A stretch of DNA of 64,000 bases, from positions 124,001-188,000 of the forward strand of contig NZ_JBMWAN010000003.1 in the NCBI RefSeq assembly GCF_049546785.1. The letters run 5' to 3'. The stretch comes from Nitrospira_D sp035465795 (GTDB lineage: Bacteria; Nitrospirota; Nitrospiria; Nitrospirales; Nitrospiraceae). A program made the position numbers and the translations under genes. The notes under the pieces are model-generated. The model was not told where the DNA came from and made no database searches. It saw only the letters and a program-made list of their open reading frames with translations. Within the stretch, counting starts at the first letter, position 1, and every line of letters starts with the position of its first letter. Shown one piece after another: positions 35,364 through 42,827 of the stretch.

Positions 35364-35849
35364 ATGAGACGCATGCAGTGGGCGGTGCTATCGTTGGCGA
35401 GTCTGTTGGTGTTGGGCGGCTGCTCGGGCTATCGCCATCACCACGGGATGATGGAGGGCGGCAAGAGCGAGGCCTATTGGCAGAAGGGCCAGCAGGACAT
35501 GGCGGCCTTGATTGATCGCACCGTGAAAGATCCGGCCAAGGCGCAACAGGTGAACGCCATCGTCGGCGAGATCGTCACGGAATTGAAGGCCGGCCGCGAG
35601 CAGGAGCGTACGGCTCACCGGCAGCTCTACGCGCTCAATGCCAATTATGCGGCGACTCCCGAGGAGTTCACCAAGATTCTGGATGATGCGAGCAAGCAGC
35701 GCACGCAGGTCTCGTCAAAGATCCTTGCCCTGCGGTTCAAGATGAAGGACCTGATGACAGCCGATGAGTGGAAGGCGCTGTCCGATCAGATGCTGTCCTA
35801 CAGCAGCAAGTATCAGCACGGAGGCACGGGGGCGAAGACGGGGTATTAA
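35364..35849 (+). CDS. Spy/CpxP-like periplasmic lipoprotein
   Basis: The 161-residue protein begins with a lipoprotein signal (VLSLASLLVLGGCS, lipobox LGGC) and a His-rich start of the mature part (YRHHHGMMEGG). A long helical region of LTxxQ-like composition follows (KAQQVNAIVGEIVTELKAGREQ). This resembles Spy/CpxP or heavy-metal-resistance periplasmic proteins that act as chaperones or bind metal. ATG 35364 follows AAGGAGGTCTGT, a strong ribosome site. The His cluster suggests metal contact. Confidence 0.7.
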   Translation: MRRMQWAVLSLASLLVLGGCSGYRHHHGMMEGGKSEAYWQKGQQDMAALIDRTVKDPAKAQQVNAIVGEIVTELKAGREQERTAHRQLYALNANYAATPEEFTKILDDASKQRTQVSSKILALRFKMKDLMTADEWKALSDQMLSYSSKYQHGGTGAKTGY

Positions 35850-35871
35850 GAAGGTCCGTAGAGCGTCTTTC

Positions 35872-35886
35872 GTGAAGCGTCGTTCG
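35872..35886 (+). repeat. 15-base intergenic repeat shared with 27694-27708
   Basis: GTGAAGCGTCGTTCG here is identical to the reverse complement of the sequence at about 27694-27708, in a gap that also carries an inverted partner. It is probably a piece of a degenerate short dispersed repeat. Confidence 0.45.
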
Positions 35887-35918
35887 TACGCGAGAGACGA
35901 GCGATGAGAAACGAGGAA

Positions 35919-36953
35919 CTAACTCCTGGCCGGCGCGGCCTTGAGCGGCAGGGGAGTCCAGGTCTCGCCGTCATTCGTCGAGCGGTAGAGGCCGCTCCCG
36001 TTGGTGCCTACATAGAGCTCCTGCGGATTGCGGGGGTTCATGGCCAGCGAGCGGATATTCAAGCTGGTGAGGCCGCTATTGATCGCCTGCCAGGTCTGGC
36101 CGCTATCCGAGCTTTTCCAGACTCCACCCGGTCCGCCGAGATACAGTCGTGTCGGTTGGGTCGGGTGGATCACAATGCTGCTGACAAACGGATCGGGTAA
36201 TCCCTGGCCGATCCGTTCCCAGGCTCCCCCTCCATTTGCACTGCGGAACAATCCCTTGGTCGTCCCGGCATAGACGATGTCGGGCGTGACCGGGTCGAGG
36301 GCGATCACGTTCACGCCCAGCGCCATGGCGCCCATCAGCTCGGTGTCCGGAATGAGCCCGTTGTTGATCTTCTTCCACGACGTAGCCCCGTCGTCCGATC
36401 GATAGACGCCCCCCGTGGTCCCGGCATAGAGGATGCGGGGGTTCTTCGGATTGATCGCCGCCGAGACAACGATGTGCACTTCTTTCATCCCCGCCATGCG
36501 CTCTTCCCACTCGCGCCCGGCGTCTTTCGTGATGAAGGCGCCCACGGTCGTCGCCGCATAGATGATCTCGCTCTGCGTCGGATGAAACACGAACTGGTTG
36601 ATGAATGAGACATGCTCTTTCAGGCCGACATTGTGCGGCAGCCAATGTTGCCCGCCGTCGGGACTCTTGTAGACGGCATCGCCCATCGTCCCGGCGTAAA
36701 TCGTGGCGGGGAGCAGCGGGTCAATGGCGATGGTCGTCACACGACGAGCGCTGAAACCCGGGAACCGTTCCCACGACGCGCCGCCGTCACGGGATTTGTA
36801 GACCGCGTCGTTCGTCGCGACGTACAGAATGTTCGCATTGGTCGGATGCAGCGCGATCGAGACGATCGACTCGCTCTCCTTCTCGCAGCCGATCAGGACA
36901 AGGACGAATAGGAGAGAAACGAGCTGAGCAAACTGACGGAGTGGTCGATTCAT
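35919..36953 (-). CDS. Asp-box (BNR) beta-propeller lipoprotein
   Basis: The 344-residue protein has a lipoprotein signal (LLFVLVLIGC, lipobox LIGC) and seven Asp-box repeats of the SxDxGxxW type, for example SRDGGASW, SPDGGQHW, SDDGATSW and SSDSGQTW, each in a strand-rich unit beginning near HPTNANILYVA. This is the sortilin/photosynthesis-assembly (Ycf48)-like beta-propeller type. It is probably exported and membrane-anchored, possibly an assembly or binding protein. ATG 36953 is chosen as it puts the signal peptide first. A second ATG seven codons upstream is possible. Confidence 0.82.
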   Translation of the reverse strand: MNRPLRQFAQLVSLLFVLVLIGCEKESESIVSIALHPTNANILYVATNDAVYKSRDGGASWERFPGFSARRVTTIAIDPLLPATIYAGTMGDAVYKSPDGGQHWLPHNVGLKEHVSFINQFVFHPTQSEIIYAATTVGAFITKDAGREWEERMAGMKEVHIVVSAAINPKNPRILYAGTTGGVYRSDDGATSWKKINNGLIPDTELMGAMALGVNVIALDPVTPDIVYAGTTKGLFRSANGGGAWERIGQGLPDPFVSSIVIHPTQPTRLYLGGPGGVWKSSDSGQTWQAINSGLTSLNIRSLAMNPRNPQELYVGTNGSGLYRSTNDGETWTPLPLKAAPARS

Positions 36954-37569
36954 TCTGGAGGCAGACCTAATCATAGGATTTGATGCGGCGTCAAGGAGAA
37001 GAGGGGCGAGGCGGCCAGCGAGTCTCTGTGCTCGCGGAACGCGCGCCCTCAGAAGGGCCTCGTTCGACGCGCGCAGTGGGAGATCGCCCAGGCCACGCCT
37101 CCAGGTGGGAGCAAAGGGAATAACTTGAGGGGGGATAAGGGGAGCAGTCTTTTCCGGATATCGAGAGGGCAGGCATCCCGTTGATCAGCCTCTTATAGCC
37201 TGTGCCGTTTTCTCGACCTCCCTTTTTGTAAGGGGAGGGAAGGTGGGGTAGAGGACCTCGACTGCAGCGGTGCGCAAGTGGTTGGCCAGTGATCCATGCA
37301 GCCGTTCTCAGGATTCGACCTCCCCTCACCCCTCCTTACGAAGGAGGGGCCACCAGGGGATACTGGCGTCAATCCAAACGAACTCCTTCTCCCATGCCCA
37401 CACGAAATCCTGAAGCGCCCTTTTTGTTAGATCTAGTTCATTCCATGGGTGTGTTATGCAGATCCGCATAAGAGCCTGTGCAAATCGTCAGTAGGGCATA
37501 ACTCGTTGAACCAAAGTCGATGATGGCGTATCGTTCGCGACCATTGATGGCGTGTAACACGGACAGAAA
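36954..37569. other. Gene-free stretch before the cassettes
   Basis: No gene is supported over about 600 bp. It contains hairpins (CCTCCC-GGGAGG near 37220; the strong one at 37329-37349) and a 16-base inverted repeat pair beginning at 37461. It looks like remodelled DNA bordering the integron cassettes. No integrase gene or clear attI site was found. Confidence 0.5.
37329..37349. repeat. Perfect 9-bp-stem hairpin
   Basis: CCCCTCCTT at 37329-37337 pairs with AAGGAGGGG at 37341-37349 across ACG. No T-run follows, so it is not a standard terminator. Similar CCTCCC...GGGAGG sequence lies about 100 bases upstream. Confidence 0.5.
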
Positions 37570-37596
37570 ATGGCCGATTCGGTTCTTATGCGGATC
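37461..37596. repeat. 16-bp inverted repeat flanking 104 bp
   Basis: GATCCGCATAAGAGCC at 37461-37476 and GGTTCTTATGCGGATC at 37581-37596 are inverted copies with one mismatch (15 of 16). They lie just before the boundary of cassette 1. They could be remnants of an older attC or attI-like site or the ends of a small element. Confidence 0.5.
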
Positions 37597-37893
37597 GGCC
37601 TAAACATTGTTAGGGCTACGAGAATAAACATCATAGTCTATTTCGTGCTGGAGCCTGAAGCAGCGCAGGAAGTGATCGAGGTTGCTAATAAAATCGGCGC
37701 GGCTGTTTGGGTCGGGTTGGACGCGATGACCCACGAAGAACACTATCGAATTGCATCGGAAGGCGTAAACCTTACTCGTTTTGAATATCCTTTGTCTGGT
37801 GCAGACGAGGAAACGATTCAAGATGCGCTTGAAATGGTTAAGTTACATCATCCTGGCGAAAGCGTTTGGGTGCAGTATGTGTCTGCGGCCTAA
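37570..37893 (+). CDS. Cassette 1 hypothetical protein
   Basis: The small protein of about 100 residues has an alternating strand/helix pattern (INIIVYFVLEP; QEVIEVANKIGAAVWVGLD; LEMVKLHHPGESVWVQYV), fitting a ferredoxin-like or flavodoxin-like alpha/beta fold. No family recognised. The stop TAA lies inside the attC site, normal for integron cassettes. The frame is open from ATG 37570 (or ATG 37588), upstream of the cassette boundary at 37609/37610. Inside the cassette the only near start is GTG 37645, which would cut the first strand. The true start is therefore unresolved. Confidence 0.55.
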   Translation: MADSVLMRIGLNIVRATRINIIVYFVLEPEAAQEVIEVANKIGAAVWVGLDAMTHEEHYRIASEGVNLTRFEYPLSGADEETIQDALEMVKLHHPGESVWVQYVSAA

Positions 37894-37965
37894 CAACCGC
37901 ATCGAGTTCGCGCCTGCTATCGCAGGCGCCGGACCTCGCTTACGCTCGGTCGCTCATGCGGAACG
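37610..37965 (+). mobile_element. Integron gene cassette 1
   Basis: This is a unit from a GTTAGGG-type core (cut G/TT at 37609/37610) to the GTTAGAC core at 37965. It carries one small gene and a terminal attC. The base composition is more A/T-rich than the neighbouring core genes. Confidence 0.65.
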
Positions 37966-37971
37966 TTAGAC
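37888..37971 (+). repeat. attC site of cassette 1 (84 bp)
   Basis: The outer cores are GCCTAAC (37888-37894) and GTTAGAC (37965-37971). The inner arms pair imperfectly, with CCGCAT and GAG on the left against CTC and ATGCGG on the right, leaving an unpaired base as attC sites do. The centre (GCAGGCGCCGGACCTCG) forms the variable loop. The site overlaps the gene's stop codon. Confidence 0.82.
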
Positions 37972-38836
37972 ATCCTGGCCTCATATGCACTTGACAGGCT
38001 TTGATCAGAGTTGCCTAGAGCTGGTTGATCAATCACCGCAAACGCAGTCGCGTGCCTGCCTAAGATCTGCCGTCAATCACCTCACGCGAGCGGAGGCGAT
38101 TATGTCGATCGACCGCCCGATGGCGGTCTTCCGTTGCTATACCGCCGAAGAAGAAGCCACCTCTGGCTTAATGCATTGTCTCAAGGAGCGCAGATATGCG
38201 AACGCCGACCGACTCAAACCTCGGAATCATGTGCATAAGAACGCGCTGATCCCTTTCCTCACAATCCTAAAGAAATTCTTTGACGAATCGCTGTGCGTGC
38301 AGGGCATTGAACCTGAGATTCAGTTGAGGGAAGTAGACGGTCGTCGTCGGCTCTTTCTTGCAGTGCCGATAGTGGTCAATGGAAAAGCTACTGTATTTCT
38401 TCCGGATCCTCCGTTGAACTTCTCGGTGTCCAATCAAGTGCAACGTGTCTCCTACAAAAAGCACATTGAGGAGTACGTTCGGTCCCAGGGTGCCAAAGAT
38501 ATTGACGATCATCTGCGTGACATGGCGAACAAGCGCAATCTAGTGCTCTATGCAGGACCAAAGGGATATCCTGCAGATATAGAGATCACAGAAAAGTTCT
38601 TTACAGCCTATTGCGCACGCGTCATGGCTATCGTAAGAGCGTATTTGCTCATCCAACCTCATGCTCAACGGCAGTCATATGTCCAAGACTCACTCGATGC
38701 CTTTCTCGAAATGCTTGGCCTTCTTACATTCAAAGAGGAGGTCTAACCCCGCGTTCGAGCGGACGGCCGCAAGCGCGCTTCGCTTGCTTGCGGTGCCCTC
38801 CTCGCTTCGCTCGTCGGTCGCCGCTCAACGCGAACG
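37966..38836 (+). mobile_element. Integron gene cassette 2
   Basis: It runs from the GTTAGAC core of attC 1 to the GTTAGGC core at 38836. It carries one gene starting 14 bases after the core, a typical compact cassette layout, and ends in its own attC. Confidence 0.75.
37985..38746 (+). CDS. Cassette 2 hypothetical protein, 253 aa
   Basis: The 253-residue protein is charged and soluble, with a helical N-terminus, a central strand-rich part (RRRLFLAVPIVVNGKATVFL) and a helical C-terminus (FFTAYCARVMAIVRAYLLI). It has no signal peptide and no catalytic motif that I can name. ATG 37985 lies 14 bases after the cassette boundary. The TAA at 38744-38746 falls in the 5' core of attC 2. An internal ATG at 38102 is less likely. 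Function unknown, as for most cassette genes. Confidence 0.72.
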   Translation: MHLTGFDQSCLELVDQSPQTQSRACLRSAVNHLTRAEAIMSIDRPMAVFRCYTAEEEATSGLMHCLKERRYANADRLKPRNHVHKNALIPFLTILKKFFDESLCVQGIEPEIQLREVDGRRRLFLAVPIVVNGKATVFLPDPPLNFSVSNQVQRVSYKKHIEEYVRSQGAKDIDDHLRDMANKRNLVLYAGPKGYPADIEITEKFFTAYCARVMAIVRAYLLIQPHAQRQSYVQDSLDAFLEMLGLLTFKEEV

Positions 38837-38842
38837 TTAGGC
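38741..38842 (+). repeat. attC site of cassette 2 (102 bp)
   Basis: The cores are GTCTAAC (38741-38747) and GTTAGGC (38836-38842). The left arm GCGTTCGAGCGG faces CCGCTCAACGCG on the right, which pairs except for one extra base, the extrahelical base expected in attC. The central loop is GC-rich (CGCAAGCGCGCTTCGCTTGC). This is the clearer of the two sites. Confidence 0.87.
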
Positions 38843-38846
38843 TGCT

Positions 38847-38866
38847 ATTTTCCCCCAACGGAAAAT
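38847..38866. repeat. Short inverted repeat after attC 2
   Basis: ATTTTCC (38847-38853) and GGAAAAT (38860-38866) form a seven-base stem between the cassette end and the transposase element. It may mark the insertion junction. Confidence 0.4.
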
Positions 38867-38882
38867 GCCATTTAGGGAGATG

Positions 38883-39794
38883 GGGTCACATCTTGTTATG
38901 TGACATCACTCTGCTAGAATAGCCCCCATGGCTCGTCCGCTCCGTATAGAATTCCCCGGTGCGCTTTACCACATCACCTCGCGGGGCAATGCCCGGCAGC
39001 GCGTGTTTCGGGACGACGAGGACCGGGAGACGTTTCTGGCCACACTGGCCTGGGTCGTCGAGCGGTTCGGCTGGCGGTGTCACGCCTACTGCCTCATGGA
39101 GAACCACGTCCACCTGCTGATCCAAACGCCACAGCCCAATCTCTCCCGCGGCATGCGCCAGTTGAATGGCGTCTATACCCACCGGTTCAATCGCCGGCAC
39201 AACAAAGTGGGCCATCTCTTTCAGGGGCGGTTTAAGGCCATTCTGGTGGAGCAGGAGCCCTATCTACTGGAACTCGCCCGCTATATTGTTTTGAATCCGG
39301 TGCGGGCCAAGATGGTCAAATCACCAGAACGGTACGCATGGAGTAGTTACCGGCCCATGGTGGGATTAGCCCCGGTTCCGCCAGCCCTCGAAACCGAGTG
39401 GGTGTTAGCGCAGTTTGGCAGTACCAAAGCGACGGCACGGAAACGTTATGCCGAATTTGTTCAAGATGGGGTCGGTGTCCCAGGTCCCTGGGATGAGGTC
39501 AAAGGGCAGGTGCTGTTAGGCAGCGAGGCCTTTATCGAACGATTGGCGCAGCAGCTTCAGGAATGCGCCTCGGCTGAAATCCCCAAGCGGCAACGTCTGG
39601 TGCATCGGCCCTCGCTCAAGACGCTTCTGGCAGGGGCGGATTCGAAAACAAAGCGCAATGCCGTGATGGCGCAGGCCTATCTGAAGCACGGCTACACGCT
39701 CACCGAGATCGGCCGGGCCATTGGTTTGCACTACGCGACGGTGAGTCGCATCATCGCGGCAATGGAGAAAACATCATAATTCAAGATGTGACCC
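38883..39794 (+). mobile_element. REP-associated Y1 transposase element
   Basis: The element is bounded by GGGTCACATCTTG (38883-38895) and its perfect reverse complement CAAGATGTGACCC (39782-39794). The left end also forms a local hairpin, GTCACAT with ATGTGAC (38885-38904), a REP-like stem. Between them lies a single intact transposase gene. It sits about 40 bases beyond the last attC. Confidence 0.75.
38928..39779 (+). CDS. REP-associated tyrosine transposase (Y1/HUH)
   Basis: The 283-residue protein of the IS200-like Y1 family starts ARPLRIEFPGALYHITSRGNARQ. It has the HUH metal motif in CLMENHVHLLIQTP. The probable catalytic Tyr lies in YLLELARYIVLNPVRAKM, followed by the WSSYRPM segment typical of RAYT proteins. 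A C-terminal helix-turn-helix (YTLTEIGRAIGLHYATVSRII) resembles a DnaA-type or Xre-type DNA-binding end and may recognise the flanking REP hairpin. The gene is intact, so the element may still be active. Confidence 0.9.
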   Translation: MARPLRIEFPGALYHITSRGNARQRVFRDDEDRETFLATLAWVVERFGWRCHAYCLMENHVHLLIQTPQPNLSRGMRQLNGVYTHRFNRRHNKVGHLFQGRFKAILVEQEPYLLELARYIVLNPVRAKMVKSPERYAWSSYRPMVGLAPVPPALETEWVLAQFGSTKATARKRYAEFVQDGVGVPGPWDEVKGQVLLGSEAFIERLAQQLQECASAEIPKRQRLVHRPSLKTLLAGADSKTKRNAVMAQAYLKHGYTLTEIGRAIGLHYATVSRIIAAMEKTS

Positions 39795-39831
39795 TGCTGT
39801 CTTGCACCTGGCGGACATTTTCTACAGCCTG

Positions 39832-40971
39832 TTACAGCTTCTTCTCAATCCGCTCTGCATAGCCCGTCAGTTCGACATACCCCTGGCCTTTGATGGGTTG
39901 GCCTTTCTCGATTCCCTCCACCGCCACCGCGCCTTCCCAATAGGTGACTTGCGTACTTCGTGTCGTGCGCAATTCCTGATCGGCTATGAGCGGGGTCAGT
40001 TTCAACGACAGCCCGAGCGATGGAATTGAGACCTGCCAGCGGTGGGGATAGGTGGCCTTGCTGGCCGGGCTGGTCCAGGTATCGAGCGCGGTCAATTGGA
40101 TGTCCGAGGCCGACAGGTGTTGCGTGCGACCGTCGGGGAAGACGAGCGTGCCGCTGGAGGCTGGGTCCGACGAGCCATCCGACCGACGGAGCCGGTAGAC
40201 CATCAGTTCACGGTTGTCGGCGAGTTGCATGCTGAACCAATCCCACCCCACCAGATCCGCGCTCAAATCGGCGGAACCGAATTCGTGGTCCATCCAACTG
40301 GTGCCGGTGACTGTGTAGCTGCGCGTGCCGAGAGTCAGAGTGCCTGCGGTCTTGAGGCGAGTGAAGGAGTAGTAGTGTGACGCTTGTCCTGGCGCCGCCC
40401 CTTTCTTGCTGATGCCCTGCTCGCCGTGAATGACCAGTGGCTTGAGGGGGGAGAGTGTCAGAGACAGCGCCATGCCATCGGCTCGCGCATCGAGGGTCTG
40501 CTGGTCGCCTGGTTGCCCGGAGGCCTCGGCGCGCCACTGGTCGAGCCAGACATGCAGGCGGTTTGCGTCGGCTCCCGCCTTGCCCAATCCGCTCCGGCTG
40601 ACTCGATCGCGAAAATGGAACCGTCCTTCGGAGACATCGGTGATTGCCACATGGGCGAGATAGAGCTGATCGACGGACCAGCGCGAGGGGCGGGTGTGGA
40701 TCTGATCCGGCGGAATGCCGCGACGGAAAAAGGTGAGTTCATAGCCGAAGCGACGGCCCTCCTCCGTTTCCAGATGGCCGGTGTAGTACCACCATTCCGT
40801 CCGGAATTCCTCGTGGGCCCCGTGGTCGTGGGGAAACTCGTAGCGGTAGCCTGCTTGCGCGAACCGGAACGAACTGTCAGGGACGTCGGCGGCCGGCGCG
40901 GTGGAAGCGGCGTAGGCCAACCAGGCCACGATCAGAAACATCCGGGTGGCGGTGGTCCGCGTCGGGCTCAT
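39832..40971 (-). CDS. CrtC/AttH-like secreted lipocalin-type protein
   Basis: The 379-residue protein has a signal peptide (MFLIVAWLAYAASTAPAA). The CrtC/AttH family pattern follows: FPHDHGAHEEFRTEWWYYTGHL, YELTFFRRGIPPDQ, YLAHVAITDV, the central HYYSFTRLKTAGTL, and SWMDHEFGSADL with GWDWFSMQL. Members include carotenoid 1,2-hydratase and secreted proteins encoded with ABC lipoprotein exporters. The latter fits better here as no carotenoid genes are near. ATG 40971 precedes the signal peptide. ATG 40941 is also possible. Confidence 0.83.
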   Translation of the reverse strand: MSPTRTTATRMFLIVAWLAYAASTAPAADVPDSSFRFAQAGYRYEFPHDHGAHEEFRTEWWYYTGHLETEEGRRFGYELTFFRRGIPPDQIHTRPSRWSVDQLYLAHVAITDVSEGRFHFRDRVSRSGLGKAGADANRLHVWLDQWRAEASGQPGDQQTLDARADGMALSLTLSPLKPLVIHGEQGISKKGAAPGQASHYYSFTRLKTAGTLTLGTRSYTVTGTSWMDHEFGSADLSADLVGWDWFSMQLADNRELMVYRLRRSDGSSDPASSGTLVFPDGRTQHLSASDIQLTALDTWTSPASKATYPHRWQVSIPSLGLSLKLTPLIADQELRTTRSTQVTYWEGAVAVEGIEKGQPIKGQGYVELTGYAERIEKKL

Positions 40972-41155
40972 CGAACGAACAGCAAGCGTGCGCAAGGTGT
41001 GCCAATGGGGATTTAATTTCGTTGCGGGCTTATAGCATGCGGACAAGCGCGGGCACAAATCGCCTGTGTTGAAGAGGGATTTCGACATGTGCGTCGCGGC
41101 AATCATGAGGGCGCGCCTCGTTGACAATTTTCACAACTCTCGGCTATCGTGAGTT

Positions 41156-41845
41156 ATGCAAACCGGTCACGAGCGTGAACAGCCCCAGCGCGATCCCTAC
41201 GAACATCAGGCGGCGTTTCAGATCCCTGAACGCGTGCCGGTGTTCGCGCTTCCGAACGTGGTGTTCTTTCCGCGCACCTATCTCCCCCTCCATATCTTCG
41301 AGCCGCGGTACCGCCAGATGGTCGTCGATGCCGCCGCCGGCGGGCAGTGCATCGCCATGGCGCTGCTCAAGGAAGGCTGGGAAACGGATTATTACGGCAA
41401 CCCGCCGATTTACTCCATCGGCTGCATCGGCCGATTGGTGAGCGTGCAGCCGATGCCGGACGGCCGGTCGAATATTCTGCTGCAAGGCCTCGAACGTTAC
41501 GAGATCCGGAACGAGTTCTTCGACAAGCCCTATCGGGAAGCGACCATCTCTGTGCTGGGCGCCGGCGTCGAGCCGTCGCTGGCTCCCGAGGTGCGGCACG
41601 CGCTCATGACGGTCTTGGAACAATATCTCCGGGCCCGTGAAGATGCGGCGACCTGGGAGGGGATGTTCCGTAATGAAGTCAGTGACGAGATCCTGGTGAA
41701 CACCCTGTCCACCTACTTGGATTGCACGCCATTGGAAAAACAATTTCTCTTAGAAGCCGAAGGTCTCCACCAGCGGGCGCGCCGTCTGAACGACCTGATT
41801 CAATTCATGCTGCATGATCAGCACGGCGCGAAGGGCTGGGGGTAA
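41156..41845 (+). CDS. Lon N-terminal (substrate-binding) domain protein
   Basis: The 229-residue protein matches the stand-alone LON substrate-binding domain: VPVFALPNVVFFPRTYLPLHIFEPRYRQMV, then IYSIGCIGRLVSVQPMPDGR and NILLQGLERYEI. No AAA or protease domain follows. Such proteins are common and may act as adaptors, with no established function. Its TAA is immediately followed by the ATG of the ABC ATPase gene, so they may be coupled. Confidence 0.85.
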   Translation: MQTGHEREQPQRDPYEHQAAFQIPERVPVFALPNVVFFPRTYLPLHIFEPRYRQMVVDAAAGGQCIAMALLKEGWETDYYGNPPIYSIGCIGRLVSVQPMPDGRSNILLQGLERYEIRNEFFDKPYREATISVLGAGVEPSLAPEVRHALMTVLEQYLRAREDAATWEGMFRNEVSDEILVNTLSTYLDCTPLEKQFLLEAEGLHQRARRLNDLIQFMLHDQHGAKGWG

Positions 41846-42820
41846 ATGGACCGGACTATTGCAATCGACGTCAGTCACCTCTGTAAAACGTACGAGAACC
41901 ACAAGGCCGTCGATGATCTCTCCTTCCAGGTGTATGCGGGCGAGATTTTCGGGCTGCTGGGGCCGAACGGCGCCGGCAAGAGCACCACGCTGCGCACGCT
42001 GATTACGCTGCTCCATCCGACATCCGGTAGCGCGACGATTCTCGGGCACGATACCGTGCGTGAGGCTGATGTCGTGCGGACGCTCTTCGGCTATGTCCCG
42101 CAAGAAAGGGCGATTGACCGGTTTCTCACCGGCCGCGAACATCTCGAACTGCTCGGGGCCCTCTATCACCTGACGAAAGAGGAAGCGAACAAGCGCATCG
42201 GCGAGCTGTTAAAACTCGTTGAGCTGGAAGCGCACGCCGATCGGCCGGCCAAGACCTATTCCGGCGGCATGAAGCGGAAGCTCGACATCGCCTGCGGTCT
42301 GCTCCCCGATCCGAAGATCCTCTTCCTGGACGAACCGACTTTGGGGTTGGACGTGCCGAGCCGTATGCGGATCTGGGACTATGTCCGGATGTTGAAAGCG
42401 CGCGGTATGACGGTTGTCATGACGACGAATTACCTGGATGAAGCCGACCAGCTCTGCGACCGCCTCGCAATCATCGACGGCGGGAAAGTCAAAACGATCG
42501 GCTCGCCGGCGGAATTGAAGGTGGCGCTCGGAGGAGACATCGTCTCCCTGACCGTCAAGGAAACGTCACGGCTCGGAGCGTTGGCTGCGGCGCTTAAAGG
42601 ACAACCGGCGATCCGGACGGTCAACACCACGGCGAACGGGCTGGATATCCGGGTGGAGTCCGCCGAAAAAGCGCTTCCAGCTATCTTGGAAGCTGCGAAC
42701 AAGCTGGATTGCCGCCTCGATTTTATCGATTATCACCGTCCCCGTCTGGACGATGTCTTCATCGCGCACACGGGCCGGTCTCTCCGGGATGCGGCGCCGT
42801 CGGCCGAGACAGGGGAATAG
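41846..42820 (+). CDS. ABC transporter ATP-binding protein (DrrA-like)
   Basis: The 324-residue ATPase has Walker A GLLGPNGAGKSTTLR, Q-loop YVPQERAID, signature YSGGMKRKLDIA, Walker B ILFLDEPTLGLD and an H-loop-like TTNYLDEAD in which Asn replaces the usual His. The C-terminal extension (about 90 residues) resembles daunorubicin-resistance type exporters. It works with the permease gene that begins seven bases after its stop. The substrate is unknown. It directly abuts the Lon-N gene. Confidence 0.92.
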   Translation: MDRTIAIDVSHLCKTYENHKAVDDLSFQVYAGEIFGLLGPNGAGKSTTLRTLITLLHPTSGSATILGHDTVREADVVRTLFGYVPQERAIDRFLTGREHLELLGALYHLTKEEANKRIGELLKLVELEAHADRPAKTYSGGMKRKLDIACGLLPDPKILFLDEPTLGLDVPSRMRIWDYVRMLKARGMTVVMTTNYLDEADQLCDRLAIIDGGKVKTIGSPAELKVALGGDIVSLTVKETSRLGALAAALKGQPAIRTVNTTANGLDIRVESAEKALPAILEAANKLDCRLDFIDYHRPRLDDVFIAHTGRSLRDAAPSAETGE

Positions 42821-42827
42821 GAACACC

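Noticed and set aside
39832..40971. Carotenoid hydratase (crtC) by name
   Set aside because: The domain is CrtC/AttH-like, but there are no carotenoid genes nearby and the family includes unrelated secreted proteins.
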